Positions 35,052-49,621 of a stretch of DNA of 64,000 nt are shown in pieces; the first letter of the stretch is position 1, and every line of letters starts with the position of its first letter. This DNA is from Purshia tridentata (taxonomy: Eukaryota > Streptophyta > Magnoliopsida > Rosales > Rosaceae), in contig QANT01005115.1 in NCBI GenBank assembly GCA_003254885.1, positions 1 through 64,000 on the forward strand, given 5' to 3'. Both the position numbers and the translations under genes were made by a program. The notes under the pieces are model-generated. The model made no database searches, had not been told where the DNA came from, and saw nothing but the letters and a program-made list of their open reading frames with translations.

Positions 35052-37502
35052 GATCATCATTTCTGATATTACGACAATGTAGGTCAAGATAATCTGGTGA
35101 AGCAGGTGAATTGTGAATTTTGCACACCACCCTCATTTATATATCTCAGTAAAAGAAAGTTGGTTAGTAAGAGCTAACTGGAGTGCCCGTTTTGAAGAAT
35201 TAAAGTTAGAGATAGAAGTTAAAATGGATTTTGTGTTAATGCTTGAGTTTTGAGGTACCATTTTAGGTTTTTATGTTTTGGTCTTTGAGTGAGATGTAAA
35301 ATCAGATTGCGGGATATAGTAAGAAGTGTATCATGCATCTCCGGGGAGGCGGCGATACCCAAAAGAAAAAAAAAACAAAAAAAGATAGACTGATATATAT
35401 TTTTTCCTTAGAGTTTTATCAGTAACATCTCTGGCAAAGTTGTGGATTCTGGTCAGGGAATGCTTTTTTTATTCTTTTGTCCCATCTGTCTGGTTTGTTT
35501 ATCTTTTTTGTACCTGAGATCACTGTTGATTTATTAGTGTGTAACGTTTAAGGGTTACCCATCTAGGGACCCCAATAAGTAATCGCATATTCTGATTCTT
35601 AGTCTTTGAGGATTCTTTATGCAACATTTTTGAACTTTTTTATAGTTTCTATTTTATTTTCTTTGGTGAAACGGAGTGCTTGGTGGGAAAGCCTTTTTTT
35701 TTTTAGCACAGAATGGGAGCTGGAAAACGTGTTAGTTGTCTTACTGAAAAGATCTCCATGTTGTGTTTATGGGTGGTGATCTTTAGTTTTTTTAGGTTCT
35801 TGTTGACTAGTTGACCAGTGTGCCAATACTTGACTAGTTTTGTTGGGTAAAACATAGTAGGAACATCAATGCCTTGGCTTTCCTTTGACAAATACTTTGA
35901 TTCCTTGAAGGATTCATAGCTAGTTAAGGGGGCAAAAGGGTAATTTTGCATATGTTTTTCAATAGGTATAGGTATAATAATAATGATAATGTTTGGCTGC
36001 AAAGTGACAGTGGTCATTCCTTGATTTAGTTTTTAGCTTTGGCCTTCCGGCTCTAAAAAAGTGTTGAATCCGGACATTGTATAACACAATCAATTATTCT
36101 TTTATGTGTGTGAACATAAGAGAGAGTCAATTAGTACTCACATCTCTATTCCAAAGACAATGTCTTTTGGTCTTTCTTTTTCTATTTGGACAATGTCTTT
36201 TTCGTCTTTCAAATGTTGAAATTTTCCTTAAGATTAAGGTTGCTGCAAAACAATGCTATCTTAATAGTTTACCTTGGTGAACAATGCTATCATGAGTTTC
36301 TTGGTATGGGCATAAATGTTGTTGATTAAAAGAATGTCCATCATGAGTTTCAAACCCTGTCCACCATACACTTCTCAAGAGGATTAAAAGTTATGGCAAC
36401 TTGTTTGGGGAGTAAAAAATTCCCTTTCTTTTCACCAAGGAATGTCAAAGTGGTTTTGCGACCAGGCAAATCAAGAGCATATGTTGGAAGTAGCATGAGT
36501 GCATTATAAAACAAAGCTATTATTTAACTTTGAAAAATGTTGTAGAAAAGAACACAGAAAAATCTCATTGTATGATAGAGAATACTTAAAGAGAGACCAA
36601 CTTTTCTGCTACTCTCAGTAGCTCCTTTCTGCTTTCCGTTGATGTCTCCGATAGGAAATTCAAAGGGTCAAAGTGGAGGGAGAGAGACTATAATTGACAG
36701 CCGAAAAGTTCAAAAAGAAAAAGAAAAAGAAAAGGATGGCAATTGCCACCTTTCTTAGTGGCTGGAGTAAATAATTTCTAGGTGCAAATTCTATACAAGC
36801 AAACACATAAAATTCAAGATAAAAAAGTGATGGTCAGCAACAAATAACAATTCAGTATAGCCTATGAGCTAGAATAGTTTTATCACACCCAACTGCTACT
36901 TGAAACTGATATTAGAAGTAGGGCACATAACTTCAATGATAAAAACACTTAACCTATAATAGTTAGGATAAGAGTTCCAACTTTGGTCTCCCCATAACTT
37001 CAAATTCTCCAATGATAAAACACTTACCCTCAAATAGGTATGATAAGAGTTCGATTATGGTCTGTCCCTCCCTTTGAGTTCTATTTGAAAGTGATATTAG
37101 AAGTGAGGCTCATAACTCCAATGATAAAACACTTGCCCTCTAATACTTATGATAAGAGTTCGACTCTAGTCTCTCCCTCTCTATAGGTTGCGAACCTTCT
37201 TTTTCTCTTTCTTTTGGTAATTTTCATGAACTTATTTTTAAACATTTAACTTATTAATTTGGTTGGTTTCGAGATAATTGAATATTAAATTATGATGGCA
37301 ACTAACTATATGTAAATAATAGTAATTGAAAAAGTCATAAATTTGCTAAATAAGATTAATCTTAGGTCCAAGTTGAATCACTATGATTTCAAAGTTAGAA
37401 AGTAATTGGTTGCCAAAGCTTGTTTACTGAGATTGTTGGCATTGCCAAACTCGCAAGATAGAAACCTAGATATATACCTAAGTGCTGAAAGCTTACAGAC
37501 AA
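35052..37502. other. hnRNP 3' flank and intergenic region
   Basis: The first part is the hnRNP 3' untranslated region. The remainder is AT-rich. A degenerate repeat occupies about 36925-37185 (separate entry). Open frames at 35703-36017 and 36077-36280 have no recognisable domain and are not called. Confidence 0.4.
36925..37185. repeat. Degenerate triplicated motif upstream of the tRNA gene
   Basis: Three loosely spaced copies contain AATGATAAA, ACACTTACC or a variant, then TATGATAAGAGTTC and GGTCTCTCCC-like pyrimidines. They begin near 36937, 37012 and 37117, with partial duplication of TGATATTAGAAGT before two of them. The phrase resembles dispersed repeats with a terminal primer-binding-like motif, but no element ends were seen. 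Confidence 0.55.
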
Positions 37503-37583
37503 GTCAAGATGGCCGAGTTGGTCTAAGGCGCCAGTTTCAGGTACTGGTCCGAAAGGGCATGGGTTCGAATCCCATTCTTGACA
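37503..37583 (+). tRNA. tRNA-Leu (anticodon CAG)
   Basis: The acceptor stem GTCAAGA pairs with TCTTGAC, followed by discriminator A. The D-arm region is TGGCCGAGTTGGTCTAAGGC, giving an A-box. The anticodon stem CCAGT pairs with ACTGG around a 7-base loop TTCAGGT, anticodon CAG. A long type II variable arm (CCGAAAGGG) is present, as in leucine tRNAs, and the T-arm is GGGTTCGAATCCC (B-box). No intron. A T10 run starting at 37590 is a good RNA polymerase III terminator. Encoded CCA is absent, as expected for a nuclear gene. Confidence 0.96.
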
Positions 37584-37920
37584 CAACATTTTTTTTTTTG
37601 AATTTAAAATTCTTTTTGAGTGAAAGTGGTATACTGTATTATATACAGCATGGTGCTCATCATAAGCTTCATAAGCAAGGGCAAGTAAGCAAATAAGAAA
37701 GAAGAAGTATTCATTAACAAAAGAAGAAAATTAAAAGCACATCATCTTTGTTTATGACCAAATGCCCTACACAATTGTATGAAACATCTAAACCAAAATT
37801 TGGCTTCTTTAGACAAAGCAATTTTCCTAAGATATTAATCAAACGCAAAAAAGAAGAAGGCCTATTTCTCCAAAATCATATTCCATGGGAAAGCAGTAAG
37901 AAGCATTTCATTGAATCCAT

Positions 37921-39231
37921 CTAATTTGGTGTAATATTGTACTCTCTACTGTGAATTCCACTGCCTTTATCAGACGCCCCAATGAGACCTTCCCTCCTCA
38001 GCTTCTCCTCCTTAGATTTTCTACAAAACACCACCCATGAATTCACCTCCAAAGCTATACAAACACCAATCAGTGTAGAAAGGCCCAAACAGTAGACCAA
38101 CTTAGCATAAGACCTGCCTGCTCCCATTACCTCAAAACCCTGGAAAACATTCACAACACCCAACACCACACAAGCATACCCAACAAAATGGTGGTACGAT
38201 TTCCAGTACCTCCTGAATTTGTTTGTAGTCTTAGGCCTGAAAAACAGGGCCACCGTCTGAAGCCCACCCAAGCAAAACGCCGTGAACCCAAGCTTCCGGT
38301 GCAGCCCATATTGCACCCCGGGTGACATGTTCCCGAGGCTGATCCCAATAGCAAAGCCCACTGTCCCTAAGAAAAAAGCAAGCAGCTGGGTCCCAGCATG
38401 AACGTAGAACCATGTGGGGCCCAGCGTTTGTATGTGCCTGAGATAGCGTGCTGTCACAGCCCCAATGGGCAGCATAATGCCCCAGGACACAGCATTTATG
38501 ATGCCATGTACTGTTCTTAGTGTCCCAATGTTGGTGTGTTGTGTTGCTGCGTTGAAGCCTGACATGACATCAAAGGTTGTTATGGAGGAGAGGTCGTTGG
38601 AGGTGGTTGGGTGGATTGTTGGTGAGTAGCCTTGGACGTAGAGCCCACGGTTCCACACATGGTGAAGCTTTGTCTTGTTTGGGGCAAGTTTCAATGTTGC
38701 ATAGATTTCAATGGTGGCGCCGCCGTGGACGGTGGCCATTTTGCCACCGTATAGGGTGGCAGAGGAGGTGAGTAGGTGGATGTCGAGGGGGCGGGAGAGG
38801 AGGGGGCTACGTTGCAGTTTGACGGTGGGGTCTAGGATGTAGGGTAGTAGGACTATTTGGCCCGAATTTGGGTCTGGAAAGGCAATTAAGGCACGTGTCC
38901 CGGTCATTTCCGGGGAAGTCGGGTTGATGCCCCACCCGACCCACCCAGAAGGGGATATGAAAGTGCCAAAGAAAACAAGGTCTAAGGTGGCATTGTGAGG
39001 GTGGAAGCTCCATGCTATGGAGGCTTGTTGGGTGGGGAGTGTGATGCATTTTTGGAAGGTTTTTGTGGGTGTGGTGGTGGTGCAATGGGCTGAAAATGTA
39101 ACATGGGGTAGAGAAAAGAGAGTGAGGAAGGAGAAGAAGAAAATGAAGAGCATGATGGTGGTGGTGGAAGAAGGGTGTGTGAAAGAGAGAATAGGAGGGG
39201 GATGAATTGGTTGGGAAGCTTTTGTTAACAT
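37921..39231 (-). CDS. Cytochrome b561 and DOMON domain protein
   Basis: Intronless, 436 residues from the first ATG, or 410 from Met27 (39153). The second start puts the hydrophobic signal peptide MLFIFFFSFLTLFSLPHVTFS at the N-terminus and looks more natural. The mature part has the plant DOMON (DUF568) domain: QKCITLPTQQASIAWSF, WVGWGINPTSPEMTGTRALI and a haem-binding beta-sandwich. The b561 core follows with five hydrophobic segments and conserved His in VHGIINAVSW, FYVHAGTQ, LHRKLGFTAF and YHHFVGYA, expected to ligate two haems. Such CYBDOM proteins move electrons from cytosolic ascorbate across the plasma membrane. The family resembles At5g47530 and At4g12980. It is divergent from the NAT9 gene; their starts are 0.57-0.65 kb apart. 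Confidence 0.93.
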   Translation of the reverse strand: MLTKASQPIHPPPILSFTHPSSTTTIMLFIFFFSFLTLFSLPHVTFSAHCTTTTPTKTFQKCITLPTQQASIAWSFHPHNATLDLVFFGTFISPSGWVGWGINPTSPEMTGTRALIAFPDPNSGQIVLLPYILDPTVKLQRSPLLSRPLDIHLLTSSATLYGGKMATVHGGATIEIYATLKLAPNKTKLHHVWNRGLYVQGYSPTIHPTTSNDLSSITTFDVMSGFNAATQHTNIGTLRTVHGIINAVSWGIMLPIGAVTARYLRHIQTLGPTWFYVHAGTQLLAFFLGTVGFAIGISLGNMSPGVQYGLHRKLGFTAFCLGGLQTVALFFRPKTTNKFRRYWKSYHHFVGYACVVLGVVNVFQGFEVMGAGRSYAKLVYCLGLSTLIGVCIALEVNSWVVFCRKSKEEKLRREGLIGASDKGSGIHSREYNITPN

Positions 39232-41841
<2,610 letters not shown>

Positions 41842-42431
41842 CCGTCAAGAACTTATTTATTCATGCTATTTTTCTACATCAGAATCAACATCAACTCTCA
41901 TGTTAGTGCTTTGTATGCCAAAAGGCTTTGAGGTCGTCTAGACTGTACCATATGATGGGAGTATTAATCTTGCCAAACAGGGCTGCCCTAAAGTGTTAGA
42001 GCTATGAAGTATGAATAACATTTATCCCATATTGAAGATCATTCAGCATTGTTATTTTCCTATCCATTTTTCACACCTAGTTTATGTACTTATTCCTTTT
42101 ACCCCAGCCGCCTTGTTTAATAAACTATTTGTTGTAGTTATCTTCTCATTATCTGGAGAATGTGGTAGACTTGATTATGCACGGGAAAACCTTTCTGTGA
42201 TCAACAACATAATACTCGGAATAAAAGAAGAAAAAACCAAACAAAGCACAGTAGTCATAAATCTTTTAGTTCCTATCCTGACAGAAAATCAATTGTTCCC
42301 ACTGATTGAATATTTGGCCCTGAATTTGGGTGAGTCTGAGGGATGTTATTTGAAACTGAATTCCCAGCTTGCTAGATATGATTGACTGAAGTGCCATTAT
42401 CTAATGGGCCCAGAACAGCAAAGATGGTCAT
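41842..42431. other. NAT9-like 3' flank
   Basis: Contains the 3' untranslated region and AT-rich spacer between convergent features. A 124-codon open frame at 42011-42385 shows no domain and is probably chance. Confidence 0.35.
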
Positions 42432-42815
42432 CTAACTGTCGGTATATTCTACAGAGGTGTTCGAAACTTGAAAGCTAAGAGCTCTTGGCTGCATGGAAGG
42501 GTTGTAACTGGTTATAGGTGTTGTATAAATGACCATACTCCCATTAGAATTTCGAAGAGCAACAATGGCCTGTGATCCGACCATGCCTGTCCCAGTTGGA
42601 TTGATTGCCCATGCAATCCATCCTCTGGAAGCTTGAGTAGCTCTGTAAGCAAATTGGATGCTTCTGGTTGATGGAATGTAGTTCCAGTGGAGGTGGGCTT
42701 GTAGTACCGGAAGGTCACTGCAGGAACTGAAGATTCTGTTGGCTGAAAAGCTGTAATTGGAGCAGGTTTTAGCAGAGGAAGTGAGTGCTAAAGGGAGGAA
42801 AATGCAAATTAGCAA
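42432..42815 (-). pseudogene. DOMON (AIR12/CYBDOM-like) gene fragment
   Basis: The open minus-strand frame contains an N-terminal hydrophobic stretch (LLICIFLPLALTSSA), then the DOMON start CSNYSFSANRIFSSCSDLPV and the family core GWIAWAINPTGTGMVGSQAI, and stops after SVEYTDS. That is only the first half of a DUF568 domain. No ATG precedes the hydrophobic segment in frame; an in-frame TAA lies about 36 bases upstream of the first Leu codon, so the natural start seems lost unless a short upstream exon supplies it. No b561 membrane part follows. It is a different branch from the intact b561/DOMON gene 3 kb away (more like AIR12 and At5g47530), so it is unlikely to be a simple tandem copy. Confidence 0.7.
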
Positions 42816-43269
42816 AAAGGGTCTTGAGTTTAATTCAATGGATTATTGGAAATTAATGAAGGGCTTCTTCCTAAGACCTATTAGGGGCTACTGATTTTTG
42901 ATTGTGAGTGGGTAGAGTACTTGATTCAGATTCAATTTTAATGGACCTTTTATAATAAGAGTAGCTAGTGATCAATGAAATGTATAGGCTGGAGTCAAGA
43001 GTTGTTCACTGGTTGAATCTGCCTGTTTATGACAGGTGGGAAAAATACTGTACTTTTAGAGTGAAGGGTTCTCTTTGTTTTTGCATGGAAGTCTCCTTTT
43101 CCTATTATATATAACAGGAACAGCTTCATTTCCAACCTAAGACTACATACTAGTTCAACCAGGAAGCATCAAGCATGGTCTAGAGAGTGTACGCTGTTTC
43201 TTGTTTGATAAACCAACAATATAAATATTTTCATGCCATAATTTTATACTATTTTATGTGTATTATCAT

Positions 43270-43570
43270 ATAAAAAGTGAAATTACTATGTGAGAAAGTA
43301 GCCGAAACTCAGAGATTCATAGGGAATAAGAATGAAGTGAGATGGAGTGAAAAGGGTAAAGTCCCTTTCGTGGGGAGCACGAAGAAAAGATGCTGATTGT
43401 TAATCATATCCCATCCTCCAAAACTCACCAAATTTTATTGGCTTTCCATTTCAAGAACCCATCTTATAATTTTTTATTGATAGTGACGGTTAAAATTGCC
43501 TTGCTGTTCAAAAAGAAGGTTTCTTTCCTTTATTAATTCAGTTGGTGAGATTTGAAATTATCAACTATGA
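43270..43570 (+). repeat. Non-coding element copy 2 (pair of 28880-29420)
   Basis: Block A (about 43358-43410) repeats AAAGTCCCTTTCGTGGGGAG followed by CACGAA, AAAGATGCTGAT and TGTTAA. Block B (about 43519-43556) repeats GGTTTCTTTCC, TTAATTCAGTTGG and TGAGATTTGA. Spacing between blocks is about 160 bases, versus about 480 in copy 1. It lies about 0.55 kb upstream of the DOMON fragment, on the side where that gene's promoter would have been. Confidence 0.7.
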
Positions 43571-43897
43571 TTTACGAGTACATGTATTTAAGTTCACATT
43601 CAAGGTTGATTAAGAAAAATAAAGTGTGTTTGGATGAAGTGATTCTAATTTTTATAGAAATTCATAAATAATGGAATTTAAAACTCCATCAATTACATTT
43701 TCTATTGTTTGGATATATGTATGTAAAATTTTAAAAATGACAAGAATTATAAATTTCATTGTTTGGGTAATTGATGAAATTTAAAACTCCATTATTTAAA
43801 TTTCCATTAATTACATTTTCTATTGTTCGGATATATTTCTATAGATATCTTCAGCCTTTTTCTACAGAATCTGAAGTAAAAGGAAGCTAGAATCTGA

Positions 43898-44089
43898 CTA
43901 ATAGCCATCCACATTTAACAACAATTTCAAGAGCAATTCCAAAACTAAACATGTGACCATTGATTGCTCTAACTCTGGAGCAACATACCCTGGAGACATA
44001 ATAAATTCAGCATTAAAAACCTCAAAGTATCTCCAGGTCATCCACAAAGAAAAAGAAAAAATTAGAGACCAATTCGTGACACAACACAA
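43898..44089 (-). pseudogene. Receptor-like kinase remnant
   Basis: The minus strand reads SPGYVAPELEQSM, matching the activation-segment end of plant receptor-like kinases (GTPGYVAPEL). In a second frame, directly after, comes GHMFSFGIALEIVV, matching the following DVFSFGIALE block. The frame change and lack of the catalytic loop show decay. Only about 100 bases are recognisable, so the subfamily cannot be given. Confidence 0.45.
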
Positions 44090-45230
44090 CCAACAAGATT
44101 AGACCTTAAATTAATACTACTAGCCAATCTTCAAATGCACTAGCAACATACAAATTAACACCAATATAAATAATGACAACCTCCTAAATATTAATGGGAC
44201 AATGACATAACCTGAACAAATATCAACAAATCCTATATTATTTCAAACCATCAACTATAAAATAACATTTCAAATGCATGAAAAGAAAAAAGAATACTAG
44301 AAATTCCTCCGATAAAAAAACTTCAAATGTAGTAAAATAAAATTAAAATACATGAGAACATAAACAAACCAGCTGCAAATCTCTTTAGAATAGCACCATG
44401 GTTCTTCTCTAGCTAAAAAGTGAGCCTTTTCTTGTTTTCGAGAAACTGTTGAAGACTGCTTTGGTGGGTCTGGTCGTTTGATTCAATGGTTGGTGTTCTA
44501 GATTTTTGATTTTTGAAGTGTTTAGGTAGTTGTGTTTCACGGAGAAGGAGAGCTACTTCAGGCTTCTCTGTGTTCTTTTGTACGTCTTCTAGGAGGCCAA
44601 GCTGCTTGATGTATGTGTGTTTTTTGGTGGGGTAGACAAAAGACTTCCCGCTTGTTTGTTTGTAAGTCATTATGATTTTCAGAATTCCCAAATTTTTTCC
44701 CACTTGAAAAAGAGAATTCCTCATTGATTCAGAATTGTAAAATGACGCCTATTTTATTGGAATTTACACTCTGGATTTTAGCCCTACAAATTCCATAAAT
44801 ATTTCCCTCATAATTTGTGAATTTCTCTATTTAATTTGGCTAAACACGGAACTTTCAATTTTCCGTGCGTAAAGACTGACTTTTTTATAAATCCCAAGTT
44901 TTTTTCCTGCAGCCAAACACAACATAATATTTGCTTATTTTCATCAAAAATCATCTCAAAAAAAAAAATTAAACATTCTTGAAAGATAATGGTCAATCTA
45001 GCCCCATTAGTTTTGGGCTCTAGCCCATCATTATAACCAAATCGGCCCGTTAACCATAACAAATCGGCCCATCAACTAGTTTTGGCCAGTGGCGCATCAA
45101 CTATAACCAACAAAAAAATTGATAAACGACGGTCTAAAACCACGCACTGTTAATTGAACACAACGACGATTTTTTTCCCTGAACGCAATCTGCGTTCTTT
45201 GTCCTAAACGAAAAGGGAATTTGACTGCTC
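44090..45230. other. Intergenic region upstream of the small kinase
   Basis: AT-rich. A minus-strand open frame at 44413-44724 (103 codons, starting MRNSLFQVGKNLG) has varied composition and an ATG, but I recognise no domain in it, so it is not called as a gene. GTGTGTTTGGATG at 43625 and GCAGCCAAACACAAC at 44909 are roughly inverted and could be the ends of a transposon that includes the kinase remnant; this is weak. Confidence 0.3.
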
Positions 45231-45552
45231 GCCAAAGTGAGTGAGTGAGAGTGAGTCAATAGACTCAGCTATCTGCTTGGAGAGGGACATTTTCTTTTTC
45301 ACTGTGACCTTCAGTTCCCCCTTTCTTGATTGTCAAGGTATGGTGTGTGTATGGCGTGTGCATTAAGTTTCTTTATTTTTTCTTTTTTGGAAATGATTGT
45401 TCCATTATTTTCATGAAAGATTTGAATATTGAAATTTGTTATTTAATTTTTTCCCATTTGCTACTTTTGTTTCCTTATATGTTTCTTTAAACCCTTACAT
45501 TTGTTCAAACTCAAACTCTTGCGTTATTTTCCCACCAACCAGATAGCACAAA

Positions 45553-46743
45553 ATGGATGATAAAGACACTATTATACTTCAAGAACGTTATAAGTGTCGC
45601 ACTACTGCCTTTGCAGAGGGAACCTTTGGAAAGATCTTCCTTGGTAGAGATTTATCAGACAATCGTAAAATTGTGATAAAGAAAATGAGACTTGAAGGTT
45701 ACAACCCTGAAACAGGTTTGTCTTATTTCTGCAATTATGAGGCATTGCTCTGTGCACTATCATATGTTAATGCTATTTGTGATTTGTACCAATGAGCTAG
45801 GTTTTTCTTATTTCTATCTCTCTTTCTAAATGCATTTTCTGAATTTTCTAACTTCTTACCCTTTTCTTGAAGTTAAGAGAGAAGGCACGATAATGCAGGC
45901 CCTCAACCATCCCAACATTTTAAAGTGTTACGATTCTTTTGAACAAGATGGATTATACTATCTTGTTTTAGAATTTATAGATCAAGGAAACTTTTTATCT
46001 TATTGGGACTACATTTTTGGTGATAGATCTCTAACAGAAACTGAAATACGGCCTTTATTTCAACAGGTAAGCAGTGATTATTTGGTCAGTTTGTTTATGT
46101 TTTCTCTTTAAGATTTGTAGTATAGCGTTTGTATTCTCAAGTTGAATGAAGATGATTTCCAGTTCCAAAGCATTCCTTGTGTTTGAGTTAGTTTCTTTCA
46201 GTTTTTAACTTTAGGAAGAAGCGGTAAATTTGAAAGAGAGATTAACATCAATTTAATCTCAAATTCAGTCTGAAATTCATGTTTGAAGCTGCCTCTTGGC
46301 AGATAATTCGTGGACTGCAACACTGTCACCAGAGAGGTGTTGTCCACAGAGACATCAAACCGGCAAACATACTCGTAGACTCCCAACACTTTGTCTATAT
46401 TGCTGACTTTGGGATCAGCAATATGAGAACTGAACCTGGCGAGCTCTTTACATCATGGAAGGGAACCCCAGACTTCATAGCTCCAGAAGTAGCAAGACAT
46501 CAACCTTATGCATTTGAACCGGATATCTGGAGTGCAGGGATTTTCTTGTACTATGTTCTTTCTGAAACTTACCCTTTTCATCCTGGTGCTTTTTTGCACA
46601 CTGGCTCTCCAGCACCTATATTGCAGTTCCCGGACCACTTCACAGACGAGGTAAAAGATTTACTCAAGGGCATGCTTGACTTGGATCGCAATGATCGGAC
46701 AACAATTACAGAAATTATGGACCATGGTTGGTTCAACGCCTAA
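45553..46743 (+). CDS. Small serine/threonine protein kinase (CAMK/AMPK-like)
   Basis: Three exons, 45553-45715, 45873-46066 and 46303-46743, GT-AG with matching phases, 265 residues: essentially a bare kinase domain. The nucleotide loop is AEGTFGKIFLG, with the first Gly replaced. The ATP lysine is in IVIKKMRL, the catalytic loop is HRDIKPANIL, the magnesium motif is DFG, and the activation segment ends GTPDFIAPEV. The C-lobe has DIWSAGIFLYYVLSETYPF and HGWFNA at the end. All catalytic residues are present, so activity is plausible. Upstream, a CT-rich leader at about 45230-45337 ends CAAG/GTATGG and an acceptor ACCAG precedes the start by 11 bases, so a leader intron is likely. The specific subfamily was not recognised. 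Confidence 0.85.
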
Positions 46744-49600
46744 AGGTATAGCATCTTGGTGTCACTTCTCTTAAATCTGCCTTGTATTTTGCTTGGAATA
46801 CTTGTGACAACTATGCTCTTACCTGTCACTTCATATTAGGCCTCTGCAAGTTTGCACATTTTGAACTAGATGAAACTAATGTTATGTGACTTTGGTTATG
46901 AATGAAATGAAAGTTCATGAAATTGCTTTTGTGTCTCTTACTTGATTGCTTCTCATAGTATTCTTACACTTTATGATTTTAATTAAATGTTGTAATTATG
47001 CAATCTTGGGTTGTTTCACTGGTTAATGGGTATGAAGCTCCACCCCATAACATTTGTTTTGAATCTCATATTTGTTATGTTGTAATATGAGACATTTGCC
47101 TTAAATTCGCATTTCGGGTAGTAAAGTTTTTGGCGACTATAAAACTAAGTCTCTCTTCTTTTAAAAAGAAATTCTTGTATTTGAAAAGGAGGGATATAAA
47201 GAGGATTTTCAAATTGACTTTGAACACTTGTTTGAAAAATTTATTTTTCACCCTTGAAATTTCACTTGTACAAATTTAGGCTTGTAGAGAAGGCTACCTT
47301 AGTTTATAACCCCGAACTTGGGCACAAAGAAAGCCAAAGAAACAAGACCAAAAAAAAAAAAAAAAGCCAAAGAAACCAGCCTTATTAATTAGGTGTCAAG
47401 CTGTAGGCTAGGTAGGTGAGAATGGATTAGTTATCTGAACATTGGTTGAAGGTCGAAAGCAGCCCAATTAAAATTTAAGCTTAGTTTTGAGCAAGGGAAA
47501 CCAAAAACAGGCACCAGAGTCCAGAGGGAAGCTCTCATCCTCCTGAACCTCAAATTAATCTCTCACTCGATTTCCCTCCACATATCAGTGCCATAACTTA
47601 GAATCAACCAAACAGCTCACCTCCAATCATTTTAATGTAGAGGAATCAGCTTTCTTGATTCATTTACCCTGAGGCCTCTCCAAAGGGTGCTATGCTAAAA
47701 GCTTCTGACCCTCTATATTTTAAACCCCAGAGAGCCTGAAGGTTCAATCACACTGGAAATTTGCATGCAGCTTCGAAAAATCAAACAATAGCCTCCCAAA
47801 GCTCGTAATCAATCCTTGCATGTAACTATCTGATTTTAGTTTCGCAGCCAGGTAAAAATCTAGCTAAGACCTTTTGAGTTCTTAGTTCAAATCATTGACT
47901 TTTTGGATTCTGCACTAAAAGGCTTTCTTTTCTGAATGTTTAGAGCTTTGAGTGGCAGGGGAAAGAGTAAGAATTGAACTTAGAGCCAAGATCACATTGA
48001 ATCTTGAGTCCTGTTGCATTCTAGCAAGAGTCAGCCCATTCAAGTCAATCTGGATTTTCTGTTGATTCACTCATAGACTGAAAACCTAGGGAGAACATAA
48101 CTTGAGGCTCAAGTTCTCGTTTGCAAAGGAAAAAGAAGGAAGCTTTCTTTCCAAAAACCTTTGCATGGTTCCTAAAATCGAAATTCTAGTGTGTTCTGGT
48201 TTTGAAACTTATGATCTTCGGAAATTTGGTTTTGATTTTTTTATAAAACAACCTGTTTTATAAAAAAATCAAGTACTTTACAATGATTTAGAGGGTTTGT
48301 ATTTTAAAACTTAATTTTATTTACAGCTTGGTTGGATTTCAAAGTTGTTAAAAAAAATGGGGAAAGAGACAATGCAGAGTAAGCATGTTTTTAGTCAAAG
48401 AGAAAGTACGTCTTCTAAAAATCAATTCCTTGTTTCCCCATTCCTCTGAGTTTGAAATGGCCTAGGTTTTGAACTAAACTTAACCACCTTCAGAATTTTT
48501 TTCCTAACCTTTGGACATCCCTTGTTGACCTTGAGCCTTGCTTTATTTTTATAGAGGAGAAACCAAATTTTTGCTGGAAGAGTATCGCATAGTTTCTTTT
48601 GAGCAAAGGTAGCGGGAGCCAACCTGCCCAATTATAGACCCAAGTGCATAAAAGACAATCCAACTGCGTGCTTGATGAGTGGATACTGTTTCGCTGTATG
48701 ATTCTTTACTACTTGCAGTATACTTTGAAGTGATTGAGACTAGTTAAGTTGTTGGTGTTGTGCTGAGTGAAAATGGTAGGAAAGGGAATGGATGACTGGG
48801 TAACTCTACCATAGTTTCTCTTAGGTGAAAGGGTGATTAGTAGTAATAGACTATTTTGTTAATTGTTCTGTTAAGATAAGAAATTAGCAAAGGTTAAGGG
48901 AGTCGGGTAGAGAATCTCACTTTAGACTAGCATTCATGGGGTGAAAAGCTGTTAGGTCTGACTTTTTAAGATCAAAGGGAAGAGTGTTCAAGTGTAAGCT
49001 ACTGTGTCAACAGGAATAGGGTGGTATTTAAAAGAAAAAGAGTTGATTTAAGTTGAGGAAATTTAAAGGTTCCAGGTAGTATTGGTGTTGAGATATTTAA
49101 ATACCTTTATGGTAAAAAAGACAAACGATAAGGAAATCAAGATCTGATCAGAAAAGGAAAGGGATGAGTCTGCACAAGGTGTAAGTTTGGTTAAACTAGT
49201 TCAACTTGGCAGATTAACTGAACAACAGAAGTATGGCCACTTCTATTTACATTATCTTAATGCTCAATAACTCTGATTTTCCAATTAGTCTATGCACACC
49301 TTGGCAATATACAGAACTAACACCTTGACAATATACAGAACTATCTTCAGATATTAATGAACTGCAAATGACCTCCATTGGCAATGCCATAATCCAAGCT
49401 TAGAGATGGTTACATAAATATTTCAACCATGACCCTTTGCATACTGTGCAAACAAATGAATACTTGGCTATTAATTTCTAAATTTCCTTGGCACATGCTA
49501 GTTTTGTCTCTGATTGGATTTTTGACGTTTCTAAGTGTGTTTTGATTTGTAGGAAAAATGGTTTTGCTGCTTGCATGCGGGAACGTGAAGATGCAACTAC
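46744..49600. other. Gene-poor region, nothing recognised beyond a hairpin
   Basis: The kinase 3' flank is followed by about 2.8 kb of non-coding DNA. A phrase GCCAAAGAAAC is repeated across a 17-A run at 47328-47378. A perfect 17-bp hairpin lies at 48234-48270 (separate entry). Open frames such as the 69-codon one at 48422-48631 have no recognised domain. Confidence 0.4.
48234..48270. repeat. Perfect 17-bp inverted repeat with 3-base loop
   Basis: The left arm GATTTTTTTATAAAACA and right arm TGTTTTATAAAAAAATC are exact reverse complements separated by ACC. The stem is AT-rich, so it may simply be a slippage or palindrome product. No flanking gene feature was recognised. Confidence 0.9.
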
Positions 49601-49621
49601 CACGTCATAGATTTTCCCTGA

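Noticed and set aside
42011-42385. 124-codon plus-strand frame after NAT9
   Set aside because: No domain and no conserved start or splice context; likely chance in the 3' flank.
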